Under the pieces are notes generated by a model that saw only the letters and a list, made by a program, of their open reading frames with translations, made no database searches and was not told the DNA's origin. A DNA stretch of 35,165 nt from Rhodopirellula sp. (GTDB lineage: Bacteria > Planctomycetota > Planctomycetia > Pirellulales > Pirellulaceae). The stretch is from contig PAAT01000129.1 of NCBI GenBank assembly GCA_002698965.1, positions 1-35,165 on the forward strand. Direction: 5' to 3'. This document shows, piece after piece, positions 17,601 through 24,898 of this stretch (position 1 is the first letter of the stretch; each line of letters starts with the position of its first letter). The translations under genes and the position numbers were made by a program.

Positions 17601-19208
17601 ACCGGATTGCATCAGCCTCTGGGGATGCTTGCTGATAAAGATGGAATCTTCGTATTATGTCGTGATCAAATCGTAAGATTGTGGGACCTCAATGACGATG
17701 GTGTCGCGGACTTTTATGAATGTTTTTCAAATCAATATCGGACTTCTCCCGGTGGGCATGATTATATCTGTGGATTAGAACGTGATGCGGATGGCAATTT
17801 CTATACGGCTTCCGGAGCAGACGGTGTCTATCGAATTGCGGCTGACGGTCGAACTGCTGAGGTGATTGCAACCGGTTTTCGAAATCCGGATGGCATCGGT
17901 TTAACTCCTGATGGGGTTTTGACCATTCCTTGTGCTGAAGGCGAATGGACTCCATCGAGCATGATATGTGCGATGAAGATTAAAGACGATTCCGTACCGC
18001 ACTTTGGCTTCCGTGGTCCGCAGGGAGATGCTATCCCGAGCTTGCCATTGGTTTATTTACCACGTGGGCTAGATAATCAGTCTGGCGGGCAACAAACCGT
18101 GAACAGTGAACGCTGGGGGCCTCTCAATGGACAGTTGTTACACTTCTCCTTTGGAACCGGAAATCACTTTCTCGTTTTGAAAGATGAAGTCGAAGGACAA
18201 TTGCAGGGCGCTGTGGTTCGGTTGCCGGGTGACTTCCTGTCAGGGATTCATCGCGGCAGATTCTCACCCAAAGATGGTCAGCTTTACGTGACCGGGATGC
18301 AGGGATGGGGATGTTACACGCCGGAAGACGGATGTTTCCAACGGGTTCGCTATACAGGTGACTCCGTGCAGGTACCGACGTCATTTCGTGTACATAAGAA
18401 TGGTATCAAGCTGGGTTTTGCGCAGCCATTAGATAAGGCTTTGGTGGAGCAAGCTGAAAGTCACTTTGCGATGACTTGGAATTATCGTTACGGAGGTCAG
18501 TATGGTTCACCGGAATACTCCACTCGGCATTTAGGTATGATTGGCCATGACTATCTGCCTATCAAATCCGCGCATTTGCTTGATGGGGGGAAAGCGGTGT
18601 TTCTGGAGATCCCTGATATTCAACCGGCCAATCAGATTCATCTGCGTATCCAAACGGCCCCGGGGGTTTTCAGTGAAATGTTTGTGACGGCTCACAAACT
18701 GGACCGACATTCTTTTGTGGATGCACCGGGATTGACTGCCCTGGATAACAAGCCGGTGAATCCACACCCAATTATTAATGACATTGCTTTGGCGACAAAG
18801 GTCGTTCCAAATCCCTACGCACCGGTTATTGCGGATGCCCGGCCGATCACTCTCCAGGCTGGAAGTAATTTGTCCTTTGCGACTAAGGTTATTAATGCAA
18901 AAGCTGGAGAAATACTGGCACTGACTTTCGACAATCCGGACGTTGTACCGCATAACTGGGCTTTGTTAAAGCCGGGAACGTTACAGCGTGTTGGAAACCT
19001 CGCCAATCAACTTATTTCAGATCCGGAAGCGGCAATCAAACAGTATGTTCCGGATTCATCGGACGTGATTGTCTTTACCGATATTGTTTTGCCAAAGCAG
19101 CAATTCACTATATATTTCAAAGTTCCGGAGCAACCAGGACGCTATCCATATCTTTGTACTTTCCCGGGTCACTGGCTTGTGATGAACGGGAATTTAATTG
19201 TTGAATAG
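14682..19208 (+). CDS. Giant exported TIM-barrel / LamG / c-heme / propeller / cupredoxin protein
   Basis: A 1508-residue periplasmic protein. ATG 14682 follows an AGG ribosome site at 14673-14675; ATG 14679 is equally possible. After a signal peptide (about 1-24) the apparent order is as follows. Residues 30-290 are a sugar-isomerase-like TIM barrel (LYNHGGW, VYNQHHCHSRVDLF, GEGELDLSLLK). Residues 300-450 are a LamG-like fold (KLIRLFVDGKQVASQ). A PVC-type heme domain has CINCH at 524-528. A DUF6797-like region covers about 700-880 (LGRVLAGVFRGGGVTVNRG). A beta-propeller covers about 920-1230 (RNPDGIGLTPDG). The azurin-like domain has His1424, Cys1492, His1497 and Met1501, with the C-x4-H-x3-M spacing of azurin. 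Heme plus type 1 copper suggests electron transfer coupled to oxidation of a sugar-like substrate; the reaction is unknown. Confidence 0.88.
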   Translation: MIRNIQLILLFTLVFTPLWSVANAQEDAQDIFAPENLVAWCIVPFDGKKRGPAERAAMCAKLGLKKIAYDWREEHVATFEQEILEYKKHGLEYFAFWHVQEEAFKLFEKYQLSPQIWYMIPQQDDGTQQQRVKQAAEACLPTIARAKKMGSKVGLYNHGGWSGDPPNMVAVCQYLKEHHKIDNVGIVYNQHHCHSRVDLFAEDLKAMLPHLLCLNLNGTTRDGDKKGMKILPLGEGELDLSLLKVIRSSGYSGPIGIIGHTQDDVELRLKDNLNGLEWLRPQLDGKPAGPKPTPVTWSLEDNASSGVKTNGVLVDNNPRNRVPAITVEARVTLPDKASYNIIVASDTKQSLRHWELFSMPDTGKFTLYAPGLKPDHVRADVDIADGKPHTIGMIYEEKLIRLFVDGKQVASQPVEMIGGDALPGKLGIGRLVSGDLGCSGPVDWVRIRRGPGLPWSQHSLPPDAGPTIIRWLPSDAKNTQTQPDSIGKTPEYDADLVSEILENVVQRGNAGQGMVNFANSKTACINCHRIGNIGGTVGPALTKLALERKPHEIVESVLWPKRKIEDKYKAHAFITAEGETISGYVLERNEQRVLFRDPTKGTDHQVELALEDIDAEREVGTLMPENLIGAMTYEQVYDLVRFLLDLGKSEEIPLAEVETVLEHATAHVHGAAEFAYDNQPLATSRHIYSDHPINRDREYDFYAKESEFFRQRLLDGEQVPPVLMSFNGLDGGEQGHWGNQDEETWRRDAWNHVDLGRVLAGVFRGGGVTVNRGVAVRLGDEGQLACVFNPETLSYDMVWKEGFIKFRDIRHGFLDGIPMDGTPVEFPEKGLTVEGKKLAGSMQYHGLYRSGQRVYFRYTLNGKTYLDSPWVKDGKFVREVQLRDEPLPAELANGSGESESQVLLSKITHGKDGPYAIDTFELPLDNPWKVPVMGSAVAMLPDGTALLATMHGDVWKVQDLEYPSKEAKWTRFATGLHQPLGMLADKDGIFVLCRDQIVRLWDLNDDGVADFYECFSNQYRTSPGGHDYICGLERDADGNFYTASGADGVYRIAADGRTAEVIATGFRNPDGIGLTPDGVLTIPCAEGEWTPSSMICAMKIKDDSVPHFGFRGPQGDAIPSLPLVYLPRGLDNQSGGQQTVNSERWGPLNGQLLHFSFGTGNHFLVLKDEVEGQLQGAVVRLPGDFLSGIHRGRFSPKDGQLYVTGMQGWGCYTPEDGCFQRVRYTGDSVQVPTSFRVHKNGIKLGFAQPLDKALVEQAESHFAMTWNYRYGGQYGSPEYSTRHLGMIGHDYLPIKSAHLLDGGKAVFLEIPDIQPANQIHLRIQTAPGVFSEMFVTAHKLDRHSFVDAPGLTALDNKPVNPHPIINDIALATKVVPNPYAPVIADARPITLQAGSNLSFATKVINAKAGEILALTFDNPDVVPHNWALLKPGTLQRVGNLANQLISDPEAAIKQYVPDSSDVIVFTDIVLPKQQFTIYFKVPEQPGRYPYLCTFPGHWLVMNGNLIVE

Positions 19209-19349
19209 AGTTTTGAATAAACGGTCGTTGTAATGGCTTGCATGCGAGAGAAACCAGTCGTGGGGCTTGATCCGAACTCAAATCTCATTGTGGTGGCAGC
19301 TAAAGAGCAACGATCTAAAAGATCAATGATCAGACGCAGCATTCAATCT

Positions 19350-20771
19350 ATGAAAACGATTGCTAAATCAGCAGTGGCCATGTCGGCGATTTTCCTGTCT
19401 GCAACTTTGTACGCCAGTGACAAACCAAATTTACTTATCATCCAAACGGACGAACATCATTTTGGAACGTTAGGGTGTTACGGCGGTACGATTGTGGAGA
19501 CTCAAAATATTGATTGGCTCGCAGAACAAGGTGTTTTGTGTACCAGTTTCTATGCGGTCACACCCGTTTGCTCACCTTCCAGAGCTTCATTAATTTCAGG
19601 TCGCTATCCACAAAAAACACCAGTGGTGACAAACAATATCCCTTTAAACAACAATGTCATTACCTTCGCATCGATTCTAAGCGGGCAGGGATATGCGACA
19701 GGATTTGCAGGCAAATGGCATTTGGACGGAAATCGGAAACCGCAGTGGAGTCCGGAGCGAAAATTTGGGTTCCAGGACAACCGTTTTATGTTTAATCGCG
19801 GGCATTGGAAGAAATTTTCCATCGACGATGGTAAACCAGAAATTGCAGCCAGGGATGAAAAAGGGCAGCCGACCTACAATCTGGATGGAGCCAACGCGAC
19901 GACATTCTCGACCGACTTTTTGTGTGACCGAGCGGTCGATTTTATCAAACGTAATAGTAACAACTCATTTTGCTATTACGTCAGTCTTCCGGATCCGCAC
20001 GGTCCAAATACGGTTCGTGCTCCCTATGACAAGATGTATGCGGATGTGAAGGTGCCGATCCCTTTGACATTGATGCGAAGTCCCGGCCAAGTGCCAAATT
20101 GGGGGAAGCCGGATTCAAAGGTGACGGCCGCTCAGTTACGTCGAATCATGCCTGCATACTACGGGATGGTGAAGTGCATTGATGACAATGTTGGCAAGTT
20201 AATTCAGACCTTGAAGGATGAGGAGGTCCTCGACAATACGATTATTGTGTTTACCTCCGACCATGGTGATTTGTGTGGTGAACATGGTCGGTTGAATAAA
20301 GGCGTCCCTTACGAAGGTTCTGCTAGAATTCCATTTGTCATTTATTATCCGAAGATGCTTCCTAAAGGGCATCTGGTACATGAGGCTCTGACGACGGTTG
20401 ACTTTTTCCCAACGATTCTTTCGGTGATGGGAGTACAGGGGAATCACCCGTCCGATGGTCGTAACGCGATGGATTTGTTCCAGGATAACGCTCAGAGTGA
20501 GTGGCAAGATTTAACATTTCTTAGAAGCACTCCCGGTTCAGAGTGGCTGGCAGCCGTATCTAAACAGTACAAACTTGTCTTTTCGGCAAGTGATCGTCCG
20601 TGGTTAATCGACCTCCAAAATGACCCACAGGAGGTCACCAATCTCTTCGGCAATCCAAAGTATGTAAAAATCATTGCGCAGATGCGAGCGGGATTAGTGC
20701 GTTACGTGAAAGAGCATAACGATACGCATGCTCGTATACCTCAGATTCAGTCCCAGCTTTTCAGTCGGTAG
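19350..20771 (+). CDS. Secreted sulfatase (type I)
   Basis: A sulfatase of 473 residues from ATG 19350, the start that gives a compact signal peptide (1-22, ending TLYA). ATG 19326 adds eight residues and cannot be excluded, and the frame runs back to 19233. LLIIQTDEHHFGTLGCYG is the first metal block. Cys74 in PVCSPSRASLISG is the formylglycine position of a C-x-P-x-R motif. FAGKWHLDGN and VFTSDHGDLCGEHG complete the active site. The DEHH and DHGDLCGEHG style resembles choline-sulfatase/heparan-sulfatase-like members more than the sulfatase at 1228, so the substrates probably differ. The 141 bases before the start hold no gene. Its stop codon lies in a short hairpin shared with the convergent gene. 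Confidence 0.93.
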   Translation: MKTIAKSAVAMSAIFLSATLYASDKPNLLIIQTDEHHFGTLGCYGGTIVETQNIDWLAEQGVLCTSFYAVTPVCSPSRASLISGRYPQKTPVVTNNIPLNNNVITFASILSGQGYATGFAGKWHLDGNRKPQWSPERKFGFQDNRFMFNRGHWKKFSIDDGKPEIAARDEKGQPTYNLDGANATTFSTDFLCDRAVDFIKRNSNNSFCYYVSLPDPHGPNTVRAPYDKMYADVKVPIPLTLMRSPGQVPNWGKPDSKVTAAQLRRIMPAYYGMVKCIDDNVGKLIQTLKDEEVLDNTIIVFTSDHGDLCGEHGRLNKGVPYEGSARIPFVIYYPKMLPKGHLVHEALTTVDFFPTILSVMGVQGNHPSDGRNAMDLFQDNAQSEWQDLTFLRSTPGSEWLAAVSKQYKLVFSASDRPWLIDLQNDPQEVTNLFGNPKYVKIIAQMRAGLVRYVKEHNDTHARIPQIQSQLFSR

Positions 20772-20782
20772 CCTTTGGCTAC
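20768..20782. terminator. Small hairpin spanning both convergent stop codons
   Basis: GTAGCC-TTT-GGCTAC is a perfect six-base-pair hairpin. The left arm contains the TAG of the plus-strand sulfatase and the right arm the TAG of the minus-strand PDZ-like gene. There is no T-run on either side, so it is at best a weak terminator or mRNA 3'-end structure. Confidence 0.35.
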
Positions 20783-21141
20783 TTCGTGGGGACGGACTGA
20801 CAGCGTGTAGCGGGGGAATTCCTGCGTACGTTGGTAATCCTAACGCCCTCGGATTTGTGGGATGTCACGTCAACGCCAAACCTCGGGATGGGTGCCAGTT
20901 TGTGGAATGGTAACTGAACATGGAGGGCTTTCTTAATCCCTTCAGTTGTTTGAACCGTGAGGTAAATGGTTGTTTCAGAATGCTTGATTGCTTTCCAGAA
21001 ATCTTTGATGCGATGGATATTCAAAGTGTTTACATGTGTAATAACGTCACCTCGCTTTAAGCAGTAGGTTTCAGCTTTCAGAAAGTTAGAACACAGAAGA
21101 ACCAGGCAGGCGGTCATTAATAAGGAGTAGAAGCGATTCAT
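20779..21141 (-). CDS. Small secreted PDZ-like protein with swapped halves
   Basis: A 120-residue protein with a signal peptide (1-23, ending FLKA). The mature part starts ETYCLKRGDVITHVNTLNIH, which matches the second half of a PDZ domain (the LxxGDVIxxVNG block and following helix and strands). It ends with GVDVTSHKSEGVRITNVRRN followed by SPATRC, which matches the first half. Normally the order is reversed, with SPATRC followed by LxxGD. Cys27 and Cys114 lie at the two open ends. The whole mature chain therefore resembles a circularly permuted PDZ fold. The alternative is a piece of a tandem-PDZ protein. It is the last gene of the minus-strand operon, 23 bases after the sulfatase, and has no clear ribosome site. 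A role as a peptide-binding accessory is only inferred. Confidence 0.7.
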   Translation of the reverse strand: MNRFYSLLMTACLVLLCSNFLKAETYCLKRGDVITHVNTLNIHRIKDFWKAIKHSETTIYLTVQTTEGIKKALHVQLPFHKLAPIPRFGVDVTSHKSEGVRITNVRRNSPATRCQSVPTK

Positions 21142-21164
21142 AATTTATTTTAACTGAGTTTAGG

Positions 21165-22613
21165 TTACTTTTTTCTTGGGTCGAATATCGGATCGATCAT
21201 CTCAGCATTCACCGATGTCCATTGTTGTTGCAAAGATTCTAAGACATTGGGCTTTGTTTTTGCCAGATCGTTCTTTTCTCCGAGATCGTCGTGGAGATTG
21301 TAGAGTTGCCAGTCGGGAGAGCCAAAGCGTCCCGGTTCCAGTAGGGCTTTCCAGTCTCCCACTCGAATCGCGCGTTTTTGCCCGACACGCCAAAAAAGGA
21401 ATTCATGGGGGGCGGTCTCATCCTGTTGTGAAATGTAGGGAATGAGATCAACACTATCCAGTTTAGTTTTTGGTAGTGGAGCCCCCGCCGCCGTTGTAAA
21501 GGTTGCCATCAGATCGGTTGACATCACAGGATGTGAATAGATTGTATGTGGTGGGATTTTTCCTTTCCACTGCATTAGAAATGGAATGCGGATTCCACCC
21601 TCGTACATCATTCCCTTTTCGCCTTTGAGTGGCAGATTAGCCGAAGTTAATTCCCGGGTTGGGCCGCCGTTATCACTGAGGAAAACGATGAGCGTATCTT
21701 TCTCGAGACCATTGTCTGCGACAGCGTCAAGAATTTTTCCCACGCTGTCATCCAGATTAGAAAGCATGGCTGCGAAAATACGTCGATGGATATCATCGAT
21801 GTCACTGAACTTCTTCATGTATTTGTCAGCACCTTGTAAAGGCGAGTGGACAGCATTGTAGGCAACATATAGGAAGAAGGGACGATCGCTTGCACGATGG
21901 ATGAAGTCGATCGCTTCCCGCGTGAAGGCGTCGGTCAGATATTCGTGCTCTTGAACCGGTTGGCCACCGCGCAGGATGGGATTGTCGGCATCATAATCCG
22001 GTTCGTTGTAACCCATGTGGTCGGTATAGACGAGCTTTTCGTTCTTGCTAAACCAGCGACCACTGAGATTGCCCGGTAGTGCTTTACGGCGAAGCATCGT
22101 TGTGACGCCTTTATAAGGAGCTGGAACGAAGTAATGTCCCTCATGCATGAATCCGAAGAACTCATCAAAGCCTCGGCGAAACGGGTGATAAGCTGCCGTG
22201 CCACCCAGATGCCATTTGCCAATGAGTGAAGTGGTATAACCTGCTAGTTGTAATTGATCGGCAATCGTTTTCTGACTTGCCGGAAGACCGAAATCCGGAT
22301 TTTCATTGCGATGACCAGTTGGATTGAATTCGTAACCAAAGCGAGTTTGATACCGGCCGGTCATCATGCCTGCCCGTGAAGCACTGCAATACGCGGCCGT
22401 TACATATCCATCGGTAAACCGAACGCCGGCGTGGGCTATGGAGTCGATATGGGGCGTGGGGATGTCTCCGGTATGACTCTCCTGGACGCCTAGTTCTGAG
22501 TATCCAAGGTCGTCCGCCAACAGCAGTATGATATTGGGCTGTTGCGTTTCTCCTAAAACCAAGGTGGGAAGAAGCAACGGGATAATGTAGTTGAATAATC
22601 GCAGCTTAATCAC
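21165..22613 (-). CDS. Secreted sulfatase (type I, C-x-A-x-R)
   Basis: A 482-residue sulfatase with a GTG start nine bases after the stop of the PLP-enzyme gene. A signal peptide covers about residues 1-21 (ending LVLGET). NIILLLADDLGYSELGVQ gives the metal aspartates. Cys76 in AAYCSASRAGMMTGRYQ is the formylglycine site; alanine in place of proline in C-x-A-x-R is an accepted variant. LIGKWHLGG and FLSDNGGP follow, and the C-terminal WQLYNLHDDLGEKNDLA block is typical of arylsulfatase-A-like members. No strong ribosome site is visible, so translation may depend on coupling to the upstream gene. It is the third gene of an operon with a nucleoside hydrolase-like protein and a PLP enzyme, a combination that suggests a sulfated, amino- or ribose-containing substrate, though this is inference. 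Confidence 0.93.
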   Translation of the reverse strand: MIKLRLFNYIIPLLLPTLVLGETQQPNIILLLADDLGYSELGVQESHTGDIPTPHIDSIAHAGVRFTDGYVTAAYCSASRAGMMTGRYQTRFGYEFNPTGHRNENPDFGLPASQKTIADQLQLAGYTTSLIGKWHLGGTAAYHPFRRGFDEFFGFMHEGHYFVPAPYKGVTTMLRRKALPGNLSGRWFSKNEKLVYTDHMGYNEPDYDADNPILRGGQPVQEHEYLTDAFTREAIDFIHRASDRPFFLYVAYNAVHSPLQGADKYMKKFSDIDDIHRRIFAAMLSNLDDSVGKILDAVADNGLEKDTLIVFLSDNGGPTRELTSANLPLKGEKGMMYEGGIRIPFLMQWKGKIPPHTIYSHPVMSTDLMATFTTAAGAPLPKTKLDSVDLIPYISQQDETAPHEFLFWRVGQKRAIRVGDWKALLEPGRFGSPDWQLYNLHDDLGEKNDLAKTKPNVLESLQQQWTSVNAEMIDPIFDPRKK

Positions 22614-22622
22614 GATAAGAAA

Positions 22623-23798
22623 TCACTCGCTTTCAATGCAGTGGATAAGGGCCTGACTGAGAGGGTCAACTTGATGTTCGCGAAGTGCGATGGCATTGAT
22701 GGTAAGGATTCCCTGATTTAATAAGCTGTGTCCTGCAAACACACGAGGCGTGTGGTTTCTCAGGTTTTCACACACCTCAAAGGCATCTTCCGTGGGAATG
22801 TGCAGTTTGGGTATGGTTTCCGGGTTAAGCCAGACCAGATGGCTGGAAACACTTGCCTTTTCAAGTTGGTTTTTAATGTCAGAAAGCATCCCCGCGTAGG
22901 TGGCCATTCGTTGTGAATTGTCTTCTTGCAGAAAACATTCGAGTGCCGCCATTAATGCCATGATGGACTCTTTGGAAACTTTGAATCCCCTGCCAATGCC
23001 GTGTCGAGGCATTCCCCGCAGTTCGTTTTTGTCGAGAAGAGAAGGCTTCCAAAGCTGTGGATGGTCATCCATGTCCAGCATTTGCAGTAGGGCGGAGGCA
23101 ATCAGTTCTTTACGCCCAAGTAGCAGCCCCGTTGCCTGCGGGCCTCCGATGGCTTTGCCGCCGCTGAAAGCAATCAGGTCGGCTCCGCTGGCAATCAGCT
23201 TCTTCAGGTTTGACGGTGGCGGTAGTTCTCCGGCGGCATCGACCAAAACAGGAATGCTATGTTGATGTCCCACAGCGACCACTTCCTCAAGAGTCGGGGC
23301 TGACTCACTACTGTATACGTAAAGGATTCCGGCTGTGTTGCCATGAATGGCCGCCTCGTATTCCCATGCCTCCGTTCGTCTTACGCCAGCTCCACTGACG
23401 ACTTCGTTGAGTCCCACTTCGATTAATCGAGCTCCACTTGCGCGACAAGCATGGTCATAACCACTGCGGTGGTCGCGGGAAATAATAAATTCATGAGCAA
23501 TGTTCTCCGTGTGAGGGAGGCAGTCCATTTTGGCAGGATCATTGCCAGCCAGAATGGCTGCAGCGCCCAGCGTTAGTGCGGCGGCAGCTCCGGAAGTGAT
23601 GATGCCGGCCTCTGCTCCGGTCCAGTTTGCCAACTGGTTGGAAACGGCGGTTTGGAGTTCTTCCAACGCAACGGCCTGCAGGCTTGCTTGCTGGTAAGCT
23701 TGGAGAGCTTCCGGCCTTAACGGAGAACCACCAAGACGGGTTACAGTTCCGCAAGCATTAATGATTTGTTCAATACCGAGGTCTTTAAATGTAAGCAC
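22623..23798 (-). CDS. SelA/DgaE-like PLP-dependent enzyme
   Basis: A 391-residue cytoplasmic enzyme without a signal peptide. The start is GTG, with AGGAAG (plus-strand 23807-23812) as ribosome site overlapping the upstream stop. The fold-type-I pattern of the selenocysteine synthase-like group is visible: INACGTVTRLGGSPL at the N-terminus, GIITSGAAAALTLGAAA as the phosphate-binding loop, VLVDAAGELPPP with Asp187, and AFSGGKAIGGPQATG with Lys215 as the probable Schiff-base lysine. Relatives include D-glucosaminate-6-phosphate ammonia-lyase (DgaE) and related lyases. A true selenocysteine synthase is unlikely, because the protein is short and its neighbours are catabolic. The likely role is elimination of ammonia or another leaving group from an amino acid or amino-sugar acid. 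The substrate is unknown. Confidence 0.8.
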   Translation of the reverse strand: MLTFKDLGIEQIINACGTVTRLGGSPLRPEALQAYQQASLQAVALEELQTAVSNQLANWTGAEAGIITSGAAAALTLGAAAILAGNDPAKMDCLPHTENIAHEFIISRDHRSGYDHACRASGARLIEVGLNEVVSGAGVRRTEAWEYEAAIHGNTAGILYVYSSESAPTLEEVVAVGHQHSIPVLVDAAGELPPPSNLKKLIASGADLIAFSGGKAIGGPQATGLLLGRKELIASALLQMLDMDDHPQLWKPSLLDKNELRGMPRHGIGRGFKVSKESIMALMAALECFLQEDNSQRMATYAGMLSDIKNQLEKASVSSHLVWLNPETIPKLHIPTEDAFEVCENLRNHTPRVFAGHSLLNQGILTINAIALREHQVDPLSQALIHCIESE

Positions 23799-23810
23799 GA
23801 ATTGGACTTC

Positions 23811-24812
23811 CTACTGAGGTTGGCTGGTGAGATGGACGAGTGTATCCCGGACTCTCTGAGTATTCTCTGGTTTAAGAATGAGGAATTTGCGGGTTCCCTT
23901 CTCCTGAGGCAGGAATTCAGTATATCCATCGTTATGGACTTTGATTTCTCCCGGAGCGGAAAGGTCAAAGTATCCACGGTCGGGACGAACGCCTTGGAGT
24001 ACGCTGGTGAGATCCCAGGTGGGGCGTTCATGCGGAGTTGGATTGTATAGCTGGTACGCAGTGGGGATGGGGTGTTTTTCAACATAGCTGAAGTCTTCAA
24101 GGATTGAGCGAGCGGGATAACGAAGCGAAATTCCAATTTCAAATCCACTAACGACCACTTCGGATGGCCACTGTTCCAGAATTCGTTTGGCATTAGGGAT
24201 ATCTATCTTAACGTTGTATTCCAGAAAGCGATCGTTATCGCCAATTTTAGTGAAGGAACCAGCCATGATTTCGAGATGATGTACTTTGGATTGGATGAGT
24301 TCCATTCCGCTAAGAGGGCTAATGTCGTCCGGTTTTGTGTTCATCAGACGAGACAAATTAGTAGAAAAACCGACTTGCGCGATGACGATGCTTTTGTCCT
24401 TCGCTCCAGCGAGGGTTTCACGCAGTACCTGAAGCGCGTCCGGAGCGTTGTTTCCATTGGTTAGATCATGGGGGTAACGCTGTCGATTCCCTTGTTGATG
24501 ATCAGCCAGCACTGTGTACTTACTTTGTTCTTTTGCCATACCTCCTTTGACAACTCCGATTGGAATGTCAGGCCGACCGTAAAAGGTATTGATTAGATCA
24601 ACAAAGGCTGCTGCTTGAGGATGGTCTTTCGTAACGGTCACGGCAAGTAACTCACACTCACCTCGAGAGATGAGTGAATGAATCATGGCCAGAGCCATTG
24701 CGTCGTCGATATCGTTACCCATGTCGGTATCAAAAATTAATTTGACGGGTTCTTTGGCCGTGAGGGACAATGGAATCGCAAGTAGTAATAAGAGAATGTA
24801 GATAGGTTTCAT
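23811..24812 (-). CDS. Exported nucleoside hydrolase-like protein
   Basis: A 333-residue member of the inosine-uridine preferring nucleoside hydrolase family, which cleaves N-ribosides using a bound calcium ion. ATG 24812 opens a clear signal peptide (1-19, ending PLSLTA); the frame extends to 24899 but would overlap the divergent gene. LIFDTDMGNDIDDAMALAM (26-44) holds the Asp cluster that binds calcium in this family. The later blocks are less like characterised enzymes: VHHLEIMAGSF, and EYNVKIDIPNAKRILEQWPS, which fits the NxxxDPxAA-type region. Activity on a ribosyl or other glycosyl bond is plausible, but the substrate is open. Export is unusual compared with classical cytosolic enzymes, though planctomycetes often have such forms. 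It is the first gene of a four-gene operon. Confidence 0.85.
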   Translation of the reverse strand: MKPIYILLLLLAIPLSLTAKEPVKLIFDTDMGNDIDDAMALAMIHSLISRGECELLAVTVTKDHPQAAAFVDLINTFYGRPDIPIGVVKGGMAKEQSKYTVLADHQQGNRQRYPHDLTNGNNAPDALQVLRETLAGAKDKSIVIAQVGFSTNLSRLMNTKPDDISPLSGMELIQSKVHHLEIMAGSFTKIGDNDRFLEYNVKIDIPNAKRILEQWPSEVVVSGFEIGISLRYPARSILEDFSYVEKHPIPTAYQLYNPTPHERPTWDLTSVLQGVRPDRGYFDLSAPGEIKVHNDGYTEFLPQEKGTRKFLILKPENTQRVRDTLVHLTSQPQ

Positions 24813-24898
24813 GACTTGATCCGTAATCCGTGGAAATAGTTGTCTCTTCTCTTCAAGTTTATTTACTGAACGATTGAATTGAAACAGGGGCTTTAGCA
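24813..24898. promoter_or_regulatory. Divergent promoter region
   Basis: The 86 bases between the nucleoside hydrolase and Gfo/Idh starts must carry promoters for both directions. On the plus strand TTGTCT (24840-24845) is followed 16 bases later by TTTACT (24862-24867), a weak match, and GGGG at 24887-24890 is a plausible ribosome site. No clear operator dyad is visible. Confidence 0.4.

Noticed and set aside
18531..18953. 140-codon minus-strand frame
   Set aside because: It is antisense to the heme/copper protein with low-quality composition, a shadow of a strongly supported gene.
20779..20830. Possible frameshift or truncation at the PDZ-like C-terminus
   Set aside because: Sequence beyond the stop belongs to the convergent sulfatase in all frames and no continuation of a PDZ domain is seen, so the short end appears genuine.
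22900..23265. 121-codon plus-strand frame
   Set aside because: It is a shadow of the PLP enzyme, which has a complete set of active-site motifs.
23741..24193. 150-codon minus-strand frame
   Set aside because: It lies in another frame inside the nucleoside hydrolase gene and lacks any recognisable motif.
12017..24882. TTGAATTGA occurring in both divergent regions (12017-12025 and 24874-24882)
   Set aside because: A nine-base AT-rich match at two sites is easily chance. The second lies too close to its gene's ATG to be the same promoter element.
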